From the NCBI GenBank assembly GCA_028386065.3, contig JAKUCV010002325.1, positions 45,717-109,716 of the forward strand: a stretch of DNA of 64,000 bases. The letters are read 5' to 3'. The notes under the pieces are model-generated. The model did no database searches, was not told where the DNA came from, and saw nothing but the letters and a program-made list of their open reading frames with translations. This document shows, in pieces, positions 34,619 through 46,377 of this stretch; the stretch's first letter is position 1; the number at the start of each line of letters is the position of its first letter. The stretch comes from Turnera subulata (Eukaryota; Streptophyta; Magnoliopsida; Malpighiales; Passifloraceae). Both the position numbers and the translations under genes were made by a program.

Positions 34619-35510
34619 TTGTAAACTTGTAATGGGATTGTCCGAATCCCCCATCTAGGGCTTGTTTTCCGGTGCAAGAAGCATGATATTGTAGGGGTCA
34701 GAGACATTTGCTCTTTTGCAATAAAATCTTTAGGCTTTGCCCCAATTTCCCCCCAAAGAATGCATTAGAAATAGTATATTTACTAAATATATCCTTACAG
34801 AATCTTTACCGTGATACTTGCGATTTGCCTATAGGATTTTGATTATACTCTTGATGAGCACCGTGGAATTTGCCATCTTTACATGCACCAATCAATTAAT
34901 GTAATTATTTTCTTAAAAGATTTTTTCCAAAAATAAATGAGAATTTAATCATTAACAATTGATCAAAATGCTACCACATGTTTTGTCCTTAAACCAAAAA
35001 TAGTATCCCGTCCATTTGTCAATTTTGATAGACAAGTTTCTTTTCTTTTCTTTTTTTTTTTTTCCCTGACAGAGAGAAGTTCTTTCTAGGGCCTAAATTA
35101 ATTGGGTAATGATAGAACATGTCCTTTAAACTGGATTCAATCAACACTTTGAGAGGTAATATGCAAATTCAGGAAATCGAGGTATGATAAAGTAATTATA
35201 CATCTTTTAGCACGTGATCCTCAAGAATTATGAAGAACTTGCGGGTTGGTAGATGCTAATTTGCAATTGGATGTTCCAGGGTATATACCCCATTTTGTAT
35301 ATGCAATTACAAATTTTAATTTCACAAAAGTTACAGTCCATTACTCGCACACAAGAATAAAGGAAGAGAATTATAATGGATCCAATCGAAGATACCAGCT
35401 TGAGTAATTAATATTTTTTTTTCTTTCTGATGGTAACGTGTGGAAGGTATCACTTTTTACGAAATCCATAAACGGACATTGCATTTTTTAAACGCAAAGG
35501 CCATTCTGTG

Positions 35511-36345
35511 TCACGGGGTCATTATTTTCTCCCCAAAAAGTTAACCTAATGGGGTGTACAACACCCCTGTATATATGGCCCAAGACCTTCCTCTTTCTTT
35601 CCAATGTGGGATTTTGTCACATTCTCCTCCACCGAATCCGACGACGCTCTCGTCGTCGACCGGGCACCCTGCCTACTCCGTCCCCACGGAGCGCTTGGCG
35701 TGACATCGGAGTTGGGTCGGGTTAGACCTGGCAAAACGGGTATTGACACGACAACCCGACACGAACCCGACACGAAATTAGCAGGTATAGGTCAGAGATT
35801 TCCAACCCGTTTAGTTAAATGGGTCGACCCGACACGACACGAAAATTAGCAGGTCAGGTAGCGGGTTGACCCGCCAACCCGATAGGTACCTGTTTATGAT
35901 CCGATTATATTTAGGGTATAGATATTTTACTGATTTAATATAAGACTTATCCAATATTTAAGGCTAAAGTTATAAAAAAACTAATTATATGCCTATTTGC
36001 TTAAAAATACGCAAAATAGAAAAATTTCAAACTCATTTTTAGGCTTGTTAGACTTAATAGGTAACCCGCGGGTCAACCCGAACCCGACACGATAATAAAC
36101 GGGTTGGACACGACACGACACGATTATTAAATGGGTCGGGTCGGGTTGAAGATTTAGAACCCGATTACCTATTCAACCCGACACGAACCCGACACGACAA
36201 CACGAATTGCCAGGTCTTCCGCTACCACTTGTCACGGGATCATTACCCTCTCCCCAAAAAATTAACCTAGTGGGGTGTGCAGCACCCTGTATATATGGCC
36301 CAAGACCTTCCCATTTCTTTCCGATGTGGGATTCCGTCACAATTC
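35511..36345. repeat. 114-bp direct repeats flanking a MITE
   Basis: The copies at 35511-35624 and 36232-36345 both run tcacgggatc/ggtc ... taacctaatggggtgt ... ctgtatatatggcccaagac ... ttctttccaatgtgggatt ... gtcacattc. They are diverged at scattered sites. They resemble the LTR tips of a small TRIM-like element or a duplicated promoter segment. Each contains tatatatgg. Confidence 0.85.
35724..36217. mobile_element. Short inverted-repeat element (MITE), about 494 bp
   Basis: A perfect terminal inverted repeat, agacctggcaa at the left and ttgccaggtct at the right. The subterminal regions are dense in acccgacacgaacccgacacg-type words on both sides, in inverted orientation. The centre is AT-rich with no ORF. 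I found no clear target duplication; the sequence style is that of hAT-like MITEs common in plants. Confidence 0.75.
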
Positions 36346-36594
36346 GACGCTCTAAAACACTCTTAATTCAAAAGAGTGGCTATCATTACACAAATATTCC
36401 CATAAGGTATCATATACCCCGTAAATATTCCAAGTCCCTTGCGTTATCAAAGGCATCAAGTAGCAGCAACCTCTGCCTATATCAACCCCTACCTCACTTG
36501 TCATGGGCTCCCTCTAAAATCTATGCTTGAACCAAAAAACAGAACAAGGTAATCTATATTTCAGGTTCCTTGAAAAACCAAAATCATCCCACAC

Positions 36595-36604
36595 CATATA
36601 TACA
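36595..36604 (+). promoter_or_regulatory. TATA box of the second DUF538 gene
   Basis: catatatac is followed by a (ga)n microsatellite at about 36610-36626, 75-85 bp upstream of the first ATG at 36680. Confidence 0.55.
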
Positions 36605-36679
36605 CACACAGAGAGAGAGAGAGAGAAATACCAACTCAATTCATAATTCAAGTTCACAGAGGAAACAAAAATTATCAAT

Positions 36680-37243
36680 ATGTATCCTCCAGCCATATCA
36701 GCACCTAGACCAACAACGCCTACACCAAACCTCCTGGCTCCAAAACTTCAGAGAGGGAGAGAGGTGTCTGTGGTGACACAGGCCATGAAGGCCAAAGCAG
36801 AGGTATTTTATGGGGATGAGACATGCAGGGAGAAGTTTATGCTGTTACTGGCAGAGATAGGGCTGCCAAATGGGCTGTTGACGTTAGAAGAGATAGAGGA
36901 ATACGGGTATGTGAAGGATACTGGGTTTGTGTGGCTTAGGCACAGGAAGAAAAGAGAATACTACAAGTTTGAGAACACGGTGGTCTTTTATGACACTGAA
37001 GTCACCGCATACTTTGAGCGCAACAAGATCAAGAACCTGACTGGTGTTAAGGCCAGGGAGTTCCTGATTTGGATTACTCTCAGCGAGATTTCTGTAAATG
37101 ATAACAACCCCCGGGCTGCATTGATCACATTCAAGACAACTGCAGGTTTGTCCAAGTCCTTTCCATTATCATTGTTTGAAGTTATTGTGGCCGACAAGGA
37201 GGTCAAGGAGGCTGCTGCAGATGATGCTTACAAAGCCAAGTAA
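36680..37243 (+). CDS. DUF538 family protein, copy 2
   Basis: A single-exon 187-aa ORF. The first ~35 residues are an extra Pro/Thr-rich head (MYPPAISAPRPTTPTPNLLA) absent from copy 1. Met36 (36785) would give the more usual family length, but ATG 36680 is the first after the TATA box. The DUF538 core has GLPNGLLTLEEIEEYGYVKD, FVWLRHRKKR, DTEVTAYFERNKIKNLTGVK, FLIWITLSEISV and ITFKTTAGLSKSFPLSLFEV. Aligned by eye, it is clearly a paralogue of the gene at 34121 and closer to the family consensus. Function at the molecular level is unknown. Confidence 0.9.
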   Translation: MYPPAISAPRPTTPTPNLLAPKLQRGREVSVVTQAMKAKAEVFYGDETCREKFMLLLAEIGLPNGLLTLEEIEEYGYVKDTGFVWLRHRKKREYYKFENTVVFYDTEVTAYFERNKIKNLTGVKAREFLIWITLSEISVNDNNPRAALITFKTTAGLSKSFPLSLFEVIVADKEVKEAAADDAYKAK

Positions 37244-38239
37244 ACCAAGAAATCAAAACTGTAAATATGAAATTTGTTTCCATCAACAATACTAATAATA
37301 AAGATGTTCATTTCTTGGTTTCTGTATTTTTGCTCACACAACTGCACAATTTCAGTAGTTATCTCGTTCATCAGGGTATATTAGATTAAATGACATGCAA
37401 GTGTCAGAATTAATATGTAGCTTTACCTTCTTAGTAAAAGGTTAAATTGTTTAGTCATAAAAAAGAGGTTAAATTGATTAAAAGCTCACGCAAGGTACGA
37501 GTATAAAATGACAAGAATATACTTACTCTTTAGTTTATACTTCTTTCCTTGGAATATGCTCGGTGTTTCTCGGCCCTCTTCCAATCAACCACGTAACAAA
37601 AGTTTTTTAGTGGAGAATGACGTTTTCATGTAGCCAAAAATATGTTTCAAAAAAAAAAAATGTAGCCAAAAATATGAGATTTGTGGCTATTGTGAAAACT
37701 AGATATGGAAATAATTGACAATTTAACGGTATTCAGCCCCCATAATCTGTTTCCATATGGTGGTTGCTTGGCTTTCATGCCGACCACTATGTGAATTTTT
37801 TATTATGTCCAAGATAAGATTCGAAGAAAATACCTTGGTTTTGCAAAAAACTGTAAGTACCATAGCCATGTATTGCCCTTATGGCTGCACGGAGGACTTT
37901 ATGAGAAGAGCCGTATACCTGTTGGAACCAATCACTTTGAGCATCACAAAAGCTGGGGCAATAAGCTCTTTTTAAGCCAAGCACTATGTACAAGGTATAG
38001 AAGCCTGCTGGGAAGTACATGTAATACGTCCAAGCAGCTGTTACTACACAGGGTCTCTCAATCTCTTACAATCATTAGTAAGTACCATATTTTCGATTTT
38101 TAAATACAGAAGAGTCAGCATTCTACCAGCAACTGGTCAGAAAGAACAACTGAAGGATCACCATAGCCCCACACTATTTCCTCTGAAGGCCTAGTACCAA
38201 AGTGCTCTGCAATTGGAATCGTACAGCCCTATGAAGATG
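37244..38239. other. Intergenic between convergent genes
   Basis: Includes 3' UTRs (aataataaag at about 37290). No further ORF is supported. Confidence 0.5.
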
Positions 38240-41200
38240 CTATTCAAACTTGTTTAAGCCTAAGGAATCGTAATCCTGCAGTGTAGAATGAGAATAAGAA
38301 ACAAAAACATCATAAGTCTAACAAACATAGGAAAGTAAACACAACATGACTCGTGGTAAAGGTGAATGGAGACAACTTTCACTAACAGAACATGTTTCAT
38401 TCCTAATGCACAAAATTGACAGTGGTGAAGAGGTGGTCCATTAGTTTACTCTTAAAGATTTCCACATGTTTCATTCCTAATGCACAAAATTGACACAGGT
38501 GAAGAGGTGCTCTATTAGTTTACTCTTAATGATTTCCAAATTAAAATAATTGAACGTCCAAGGAGAATCACAGTTCTACTTGATTTGAGATTTCATGTGC
38601 AGTTTTATCCAGGAACAGGAATAAATTATCACATGATACATGGTTTGGAAGCATCAAAGAGAAGTTTTGGTTAAGAATGCTCAACAGAATGACAGATTGT
38701 ATTTCCAGTTTACATGCGGGGTAACAAAAACAACCAAGATACCCACGTATAGACATTAGTTGCTCAAAAGTAGCAAAAATTGTTTTCATGTTAGTAGGGA
38801 TAAGGTCACCACAAGCTGCACTATTTTTGTAAACTGTTGCCCGAATTAAAAAGTGCAGCATTTGTATCCTACAGAAGTCATACCTTGTAGACAGTGATCC
38901 AGTTCCCCTCCATCCACTCTTGATGAGGCCTCAGCTCACGATGTTCAAACTCCAATTTCTCTGCACTTAAGAGTTGAATGGTGTACTTCATCTCTTTTTG
39001 AACTTGGATAATTCGACCCACCCACCATCCATCATTGTGCCAGGCATCAACGATTTCAAAGGTTTCAAAAGGACTATAACGTGGAATATATGGGCAAGAA
39101 GGCCTTATGTCTGTAGAACTTGCCTCTTCCTTTAGGAACGACCCATCATCTGCTAGAAGGGTGTGATACTGCACAACATACTTGTCATTCCCAACCACAT
39201 GGACTACTGTTGCAGGAAACCAAGCACCTAGGAAACCATTTTTGTTGCTTTTAACCTCAACTTTTGTTTCCTTGATGAACTTCTCCGTCACATGTCTTCC
39301 ATCAATGTTCAACTCCATTGACTGTCCCTGCGAGTCATATATCAAGATACTCAGCCCACATAGAAACCAAAACAGCATATATGGAGAATACAGTCAAAAT
39401 ATTGGTCCTGCACATGCACACGCAGAGCAGAGCATAGATGAAACGTGCAAACTTCCCTTCTCTTTCATAAAATGGTTCTTGCAATGTTTACTATATCTTG
39501 CATGCAGATGGCAAGAGCCCTTCATATTGCATGTTCTACTGCACTGTTGGCCAACCTTTTGCAACATATAACTTTGGTGTTTCTAATTTCTAGCCATTAC
39601 GCTTATGAAAATTTCGGGCAAATTGGAAGATGGACCTGTTGTTCCAATTTTGGCATAAGAAATGGCACCAGTTAAGAGCTTATCCTACAACATTTCAGTA
39701 CAAGGGCCAAGTTCCTATTATCACGCCATTAAATATCTGAGGGCCCCTACTTGAATGACAAGAGATACAAAATCGCTAGCCTGCACCGGATATTATTACC
39801 CGAAATCGTTACCTCACATTCTAATCAGCTTTTAATTACAAAAGAACAAAGTGTACTAGTTTGTGGTAACAGATTTTGTCACTAACATGATTAGGACTTA
39901 GGAGTTTAGGATCGAAAATAAGAGGCTTAAGCTTTCATACCAATTCATCATTGTTGCATAATTATATCAACATATGCACACATACCGCAACATAACCATA
40001 CAAAATCCATACCTTAATCCACTTGCCATCAACCCAGTCCTGATGGGGCCTCAACTGAGAATGCGCAATTACCATCGACTCACATGAGTAGCTGAAATAG
40101 ACAACATACTTAAATCCATCCAGCACTTTCGAAACCACACCCTCCCACCACGCTTCATTGAACCAAGCATCCACCTTATCAAGCAGTTTAAAAGGGGTAT
40201 CCAGGTCCACCCATGGTGGATTAGGCCTGACATGCTGAATCTTTGCAATTTCTCTCAAGGGTGCACTTCCATCATCCGTTACAAGGTCCATGTATTGCAC
40301 CAATAAACTGTCTGTCCCCGCTGGGCCAACAACGATTGCAGTGAACCAGGCACCTCGAAAACCTTCCACGTCACTCGTTACCTCCACCACTTTCCCCTGT
40401 TCAAACATTGGCCCCGGTTTTTTTGGCCTTAGGATTTTGACCTTCACCCTAATTCTTCCGGAACTCCCCTCCTCAGACACAGAACTTTTCTGCAATTCAA
40501 GCTCTCGCAAACTGAGCAAACACCACGCAACAACAGCAAAACAAAAAATGACAGAAATATTCTATTCATAAATGGGATAATTTTGGAGAGATTCTACTAC
40601 ATTGTCTGCAAACACAGAGACCCACCACTGCAAATATCAACCAAATGGAAAGATCAGAACTTTAACAAGAAAAAAAAAAAGTGAAGACCATACTTTATCA
40701 CACCATCAAACAAACCATAAAAAAATAGAGAGCCCACAAAGAAAAAACAAAAGAATCATCATAATTCTACACCAAAGTGACCAACTTTAACCCAAAAATG
40801 CAAACCTGTAAAGGTGGATCCCATTCCCAGGAGGCATCGTCCCATTCCCGGTGAAGCCTTAAGTTACACTGCTCGCTAACAATCTTTTCTCTTCTGCCAC
40901 GAACACCCACAATGTACCTTGAATTCTCGAGTATGTCCACCACCGTCCCTCTCTGCCACCCGTGTTCGCTATAAACATCCACGCAGTCCTCCACTCTAAA
41001 CCACTCGTTGAGCTCTCGCGGCGGGTCGGGCCTTAGGTTCCCCAAATCCACCAACTCCCTCACCCGCCTTGGGCCGTCGGGTTCGTGGACCATCAGGGTC
41101 AGGAACTCCACCAGTACCTGGGGCTTTCTAGCCCCCGGTGGGTCGAGCACGACGGCCGGGTAGTAGGTGGCGGCGGGGGGGACGGGGCCAGTCTCGCGCC

Positions 41201-41255
41201 TAATGACTTCTACTCGGTCGCCTTTGGCGAAATGTGGGCGGGAAGAAGGAGGCAT
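38240..41255 (-). CDS. AGDP1: Triple Agenet-cassette chromatin protein (AGDP1/ADCP1-like)
   Basis: The exon model is complement(38240..38275, 38884..39327, 40013..40489, 40806..41255), about 468 aa, with GT-AG introns all in phase 0. The three large exons each encode one tandem Agenet pair. Exon 1 has KGDRVEVIRRE and FRVEDCVDVYSEHGWQRGTV; exon 2 has QGKVVEV, GAWFTAIVV and LLDKVDAWFNEAWWEGVV; exon 3 has TKVEVKSNKNGFLGAWFPAT and FEIVDAWHNDGWWVGRI. Each pair ends with an LRPHQ/LRLHREW-type motif. Six Agenet domains in three cassettes is the layout of Arabidopsis AGDP1/ADCP1, a reader of H3K9me2 at heterochromatin that supports non-CG methylation. The last 12-codon exon is tentative; without it the frame stops one codon past exon 3. 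Confidence 0.87.
38391..38538. repeat. 74-bp tandem duplication inside the last AGDP1-like intron
   Basis: catgtttcattcctaatgca ... agtttactcttaaagatttcca occurs twice, starting at 38391 and 38465, with a few substitutions. Confidence 0.85.
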
Positions 41256-42291
41256 TGTTTGTTGGGGGTAATGGGGTTTTTGGCTGTTAGGGTTTTGGAG
41301 GAGGATGATCAGTGCCGGCGCAGTTTTAAGGGGCGGGAAGTTGAGGGATGTGAATACTCGTCGTCTGGTAGAGACAAAGAAAATGGTGGAAGAGGTGACC
41401 GAACTACCGTAGGGTCTAGTTGAGAGGAGTAAAAGTCTTTGATCAGAAGAGAGACAAGTAAAGTTGAACTAGTTTGATTAATTTCTTCTCTTTTTTCTTT
41501 TGTCGAATCTAGTTTTGGTTAATTTCAGTCAAATCTTTTTCAAAAAAGTTTCGGACAAGTCAAATGTTTTTTTTTTCAAGGCCCCAAGTGAATGTCTCTT
41601 GGGGGCTTTAAACTTGGACCCGTAAAAAATTTGCGCTTTTTAATTCGGTAAAGGGAGAGATATAGAGATTCAAAGACGCTATTAAATGGTCATTATGTGA
41701 TGGTGATTATTTTATTAACTCTTTTTCCATGTGTTTTGAACAGGAAATCTAGTTTTATTTTTTCAAGTGGGGCTCATTTGATACTAAAAGAAAAAAAAAT
41801 ATTTTCTTATATTCACACACATGCATCATACATCAATTCTAAGGTAGAATTTAATGGGTAAGTTTGATTTTTTTTTAAAAAAGAAGATGATAATGGTAAA
41901 ATCCATATTGTTAGGGTCTGTATTCAAGAATGACACCTCAAAAAATTTTCCCAAATTCATCCAATAATTTGCGGTGGCCTTTTTTCGATAAAAATTAATA
42001 CAACGAATTTAATGAATAAATTTAATACAATAATTCTTCTCAATTTCCCGTGAGTGGCATCAACAATAGGATTTAATCCAATTGAAAAAAGCTAAAGTAG
42101 CACATATAAGCAAAACGGAAAAAATAGAGATACCAAAAAGGTGGCTAAAATATATATGTATATATATAATATTGATAAAAATATTATTAAGGAGACATAT
42201 CCAGAAGAAAAGAAAAAAGAACAATCAACTAGGATAACTCTGTTCCTTAATTAAAATAACATTGCATTACCGGAAAAGTGACATTGCATGT
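41256..42291. other. Intergenic: AGDP1-like promoter side and flank of the retrotransposon
   Basis: No gene was recognised. The last ~70 bp (from about 42230) reappear beyond the retrotransposon at 62313-62360, so the target was an older tandem duplication. Confidence 0.55.
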
Positions 42292-42296
42292 ATGTA

Positions 42297-44986
42297 TGAA
42301 GCGCCCCGACCCGTATTTACCATAACACAATACACACGTGCCGAAACTATTCTTATTGATAGGGAATACAGTACAACAACCCGTATGTACAACTGGAAAG
42401 CAAATACAACAACCGTCACCCAACACGGGGACCATTATTCAGCAGCTCACAGCTTACAATATATAACAGCAACAGAGAAAAGAGCAAGCAACAGAGGCAG
42501 AGTGACAAACAGCCTCAAAGTCATATGAACAAGCAAACACAGCAGCGGAATTATAATACAGCATCATATGCAACAGAACAGTAGCGGAAGACTTTATGCA
42601 CATGCAGCGGAGGTATGGATCCGGAGTCAGGTGGAGAAGAAAGCAGCAGCCATCGAACATCGTACCTGAACTACGAAACAACTTAACCTACGGGATGAAA
42701 CCCCGCAGGTGAGGGGTGAGTCCGAAGTGCTCACCGACGAAGGATAAACAGTGATATGCAGGCAACCGTAATACAGTAAAGAAATCACAGGCAAACAATA
42801 ATACCAATCAAACAAGACTGAGCCAAGACCAAAAGAATATCTTATTATTATTCCAATTTTATCTTCCGGGCCCCCGTCACTGGACAAGCTAGGGTCGTAC
42901 CAGGTTATCAATTAATTCCGGATGCCAGGTCAAAGAACCATACCAAATCTTACCATACCGGGACCACGTCCCAAAACTGGATATTCGGTATATCCGAATC
43001 ACTGGGTATTCGGTATACCCCAACCTCAGGCAAAGACATGCCAACCGGATATTCGGTATATCCGAACCACTGGGTATTCGGTATACCCCAACCTCAGGCA
43101 TCGACATGCCAACCCAACCAAGTAACCAAACCAAGTAACCAACTATAGCATCCCAAAATTATTTTCAAACCATCGGGTCGTACCACTACTTTCCACGTGA
43201 CAATTATATCATCATCTCAAATCAATCCCAATTCCCAATTTCCAATTTCCATTTTTCAATTATCCACAGTCAATAGTTCAACATCAATTTCAGCATAATA
43301 TCCACAGAATCAATATCGCAGTCCAATAATCACAACAGCAGTCGTTAACCAACAGTGAATATCTCAGCAGTTCAATCAAACAAAGCACACAAAGTATTAC
43401 AGGCAACATAACAAAGGTTATCCATCCTCACTTAGCCGATTACTCAATTATGGAAATGTCCAACAGATTCCAAGTCCGGTTCCTCAGCAAATTGCTCGTT
43501 ATCAACTCCTATATCAATCAAATAATATGCACACATAAGGTGATATGCAAATGCCTTGCTAATACTGTGTACCGGAAAAATAAATACTGACTCGTCTCGG
43601 TTACTTCCCCGGGTTAATTCTTTTGTCATCATCATTTACCATTTATTTCAAGTGTCAAAATACCGATTCATACTTATACCCGGATATTATTCCGGTATTT
43701 TATTACCTTGATAATACCTTTTCCAAAATTTACTCCATAAGTATGTACTTTCTAAAATAATTATTATCTTTTCCCCCATAAAATTATTTCCCAAAATCAT
43801 ATTTTCCCAAAATTATTTCTAACTAATTTTATTTTCCAGATTTTATTTTCTTTTTTTAAAAAAAATTAGACTGGACCATACTATGCAGCCCATATCCAAA
43901 CTCAGCCCAAACCCAAGACCAGGCCCAGGCCAAAGCCCAGACCACAGCAGGTCCAAGCCACACCCGGCCCAGAACCCGCGCGGCCCAAGACTTCAACCGC
44001 GACCCACTTGTGAAGACGAGTCAAACCCACCCGGATCCTCAACCCACGGGTCTGCAACTCACCTAGCGAGTCACGAGATGGCGCGGCGAGGCAGGACACG
44101 GGATAAAGCACGACGACGAGCACGAGCAGGCGACGACAGGAGGCGCTCGACTGTTGGACGCGGTTGCAGGCTGTCGTTGGCAAGGAAGGGGGGCAGCGGC
44201 GACGGATCCAAGCGAAATGGCCGTCGGGTCCTCAGCTGCTGGCTGCGCGTCAGGAGACGGGGTCGAGCGGCGGTGGTCGCGACAGGTTGGCGACGACGAG
44301 GGGAGGGCAATGATGGGGGTGGTGAGGTGTGTGGCGGCCCGGTTCACCTACGTGTGAACAGTAGCGAGGGGAGGAAGGAAGGTGATGGGTGAGGTGGTGA
44401 TGACGTGGCGCTCGCGGGTTGGTGGATGGTGTTTATTTTATTATTTCCTTTTCTTTCTGGTATGGGTTTGTACTGGGTATTTGTAGGGTAAAGGAAAATA
44501 AGCTGGGTTTGCGTGTATGGTTGCAGGGAGAAGAAGATACAGGTGATGATGGTGTACTGAGAAGGCAAGAAAAACACAGTTATATAGGCATGCAAATCCA
44601 CTGGTGAGGCACGGGTAGCACAAGCAGTTCACAAGCAAAATAGGAGAAGGCGGCTGATAATTGAACTTCAATTATGCAGCACTGTGCAGCTTGTGAAGTG
44701 TGACCCACCTGGACCAGAAAATATCCAGTATACCCACTTATCTTTATTTTTGGTCCGATAGCTCGAGGGTAAACTCGGCTTTTCTGAAGATTCCTGGACC
44801 CGAAAAATTCCAACTTCGGTCCGTAAAATCCGCAGAAAAATCCCGAACGTGGGACAAGGCTCGGTTTCGGAATCCAATGCTCGGTTTACCATAATTTAAT
44901 TACCCAAAATTACAATCAATGGTAAATTACTGTAAATTAACTTAAACAGTCCCGGTAAAAATGAAATTTTTACCTGGACTGTTACA
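42297..44986 (-). repeat. 3' LTR of the outer gypsy element, 2690 bp
   Basis: Runs from tgaagcgccccgacccg to ggactgttaca on the plus strand. It aligns along its length with 49753-51613 plus 61542-62305. It contains four strong 17-nt hairpin palindromes at 42979-43088, a GC-rich block at 43880-44400, and a conserved block at about 42680-42750 (rc: gagcacttcggactcacccc). Confidence 0.93.
42979..43088. repeat. Four 17-nt hairpin palindromes in the outer LTR
   Basis: GGATATTCGGTATATCC (42979, 43047) alternates with GGGTATTCGGTATACCC (43004, 43072). Each has a 6-bp stem and a TCGGT loop. The same set is in the 5' LTR at 50347, 50372, 50415 and 50440. Confidence 0.9.
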
Positions 44987-45000
44987 GCCTACCCACCTTA
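44987..45000 (-). promoter_or_regulatory. Polypurine tract of the outer element
   Basis: On the minus strand, aaggtgggtaggc directly precedes the 3' LTR (tgtaacag). This is the plus-strand DNA primer site expected at this position. Confidence 0.8.
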
Positions 45001-45021
45001 AAAGAATTTCGTCCCTGAAAT

Positions 45022-46377
45022 TCACTCCGAAGCTCTGAACAAGTGCGGATACTGAGAACGCATATACTCCTCGACTTCCCACGTAGACTCGTTCGCAGAG
45101 TGCTTGCTCCACTTAACCTTTACCATCGGAATAACTCGGTTCCTCAACTGTCTGACCTCTCGGGCAAGAATCTGCTCTGGCAACTCTATATACGTAAGAT
45201 CCTCTGCGACCTCAACATCTGCTGTAGTAACCACATGGCTCGGATCTGATCTGTATCTTCTCAGCATAGAGACATGAAACACGTCGTGAATCCGAGACAA
45301 CTCCTCTGGTAAAGACAATCTGTACGCCAAGGGTCCAACCCTCTCCACGATCTCATACGGTCCGATGTACCTGGGACTCAGCTTCCCTCTTTTTTCGAAT
45401 CTGATAACTCCCTTCCAAGGTGCAACTCGGAGGAAAACTCTTTCTCCTACTTGGTACTCCATCTCATGTCGACGCTTATCGGCATAACTCTTCTGTCGGT
45501 CCTGTGCTGCTCTCATACTCTGCTTAACTATCTGAATCTTATCAACTGTCTGTTTAACCAAATCTGGACCAACGATCAAACGAAGACCTTCTTCATCCCA
45601 ACATACTGGACTTCGGCATTTCCTTCCGTAAAGAGCTTTAAACGGTGGCATGCCAATACTGGAATGATAACTGTTGTTGTAGGCAAACTCCGCTAAAGGC
45701 AAATACTGATCCCAACTCCCACTGAAGTTAAGAGCACAAGCCCTTAGCATATCTTCTAGTGTCTGAATAGTCCTTTTTGACTGTCCATTTGTCTGAGGAT
45801 GAAACGCGGTACTGAAACTCAACTTCGTACCCAAAGTTGTTTGCAGACTCTTCCAAAACCGTGATGTGAACCTCGGATCTCTATCTGAGACTATGGACTT
45901 AGGAATCCCATGTAGCCTCACAATCTCTGCAGCATACTGCTTCGCCAACTTATCCAATGTGTTTGTCTGTCGAATGGGAAGAAAATGAGCTGACTTTGTT
46001 AGTCGATCAACGATAACCCAGATAGCATCATGCTGTCTCCGAGTCAACGGTAATCCAACCACAAAATCCATAGTGATCATTTCCCATTTCCACTCTGGCA
46101 CTGTCAGTGACCTCATCTTTCCCGCTGGAGCCTGATGCTCAGCTTTCACTTGCTGGCAGGTGATACACTTAGCAACATATTCAGCTACATCTTTCTTCAT
46201 ACACAGCCACCAAAAATGACTCCTCAAATTTTGATACATCTTGGTGCTCCCGGGATGCATAGCATACGGCGTCATATGTCCTTCTTCCAGAATCTGACTG
46301 CGCAGGTCACCAACACTGGGTACACATAGACGTTTTCCCAGCATCAGTGCACTATCCTCGGCTATGTGACTTTCCAC
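45022..46377 (-). pseudogene. Gypsy integrase with chromodomain-like tail (pol fragment)
   Basis: An open frame of about 450 codons. The zinc-binding head has AMHPGSTKMYQNL, then KCITCQQVKAEHQ. The DDE core has D in MITMDFVVGLP and D in SIVSDRDPRF. The third position, normally Glu in a GQSER-type motif, reads GQSKRTIQ, so the catalytic Glu is Lys. That single change should abolish strand transfer. The tail ends with a chromodomain-like segment (ILAREVRQLRNRVIPMVKVK, then WSKHSANESTWEVEEYM). Such tails guide integration to heterochromatin. The frame is shifted relative to the upstream RNase H. Confidence 0.92.

Larger units (their letters stand above)
34619..36594. other. Spacer between the two DUF538 genes
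   Basis: No gene. It contains a MITE and two direct repeats (listed separately). An aataaaa polyadenylation-like signal at about 34720 fits the upstream gene. Confidence 0.6.

Noticed and set aside
37757..38103. Overlapping short ORFs in the 3' region of the AGDP1-like gene
   Set aside because: No domain, no promoter context, and located between convergent genes.
43883..44392. 169-codon Arg/Pro-rich ORF in the outer LTR
   Set aside because: GC-rich LTR sequence with no domain. The corresponding part of the 5' LTR does not keep the same frame.
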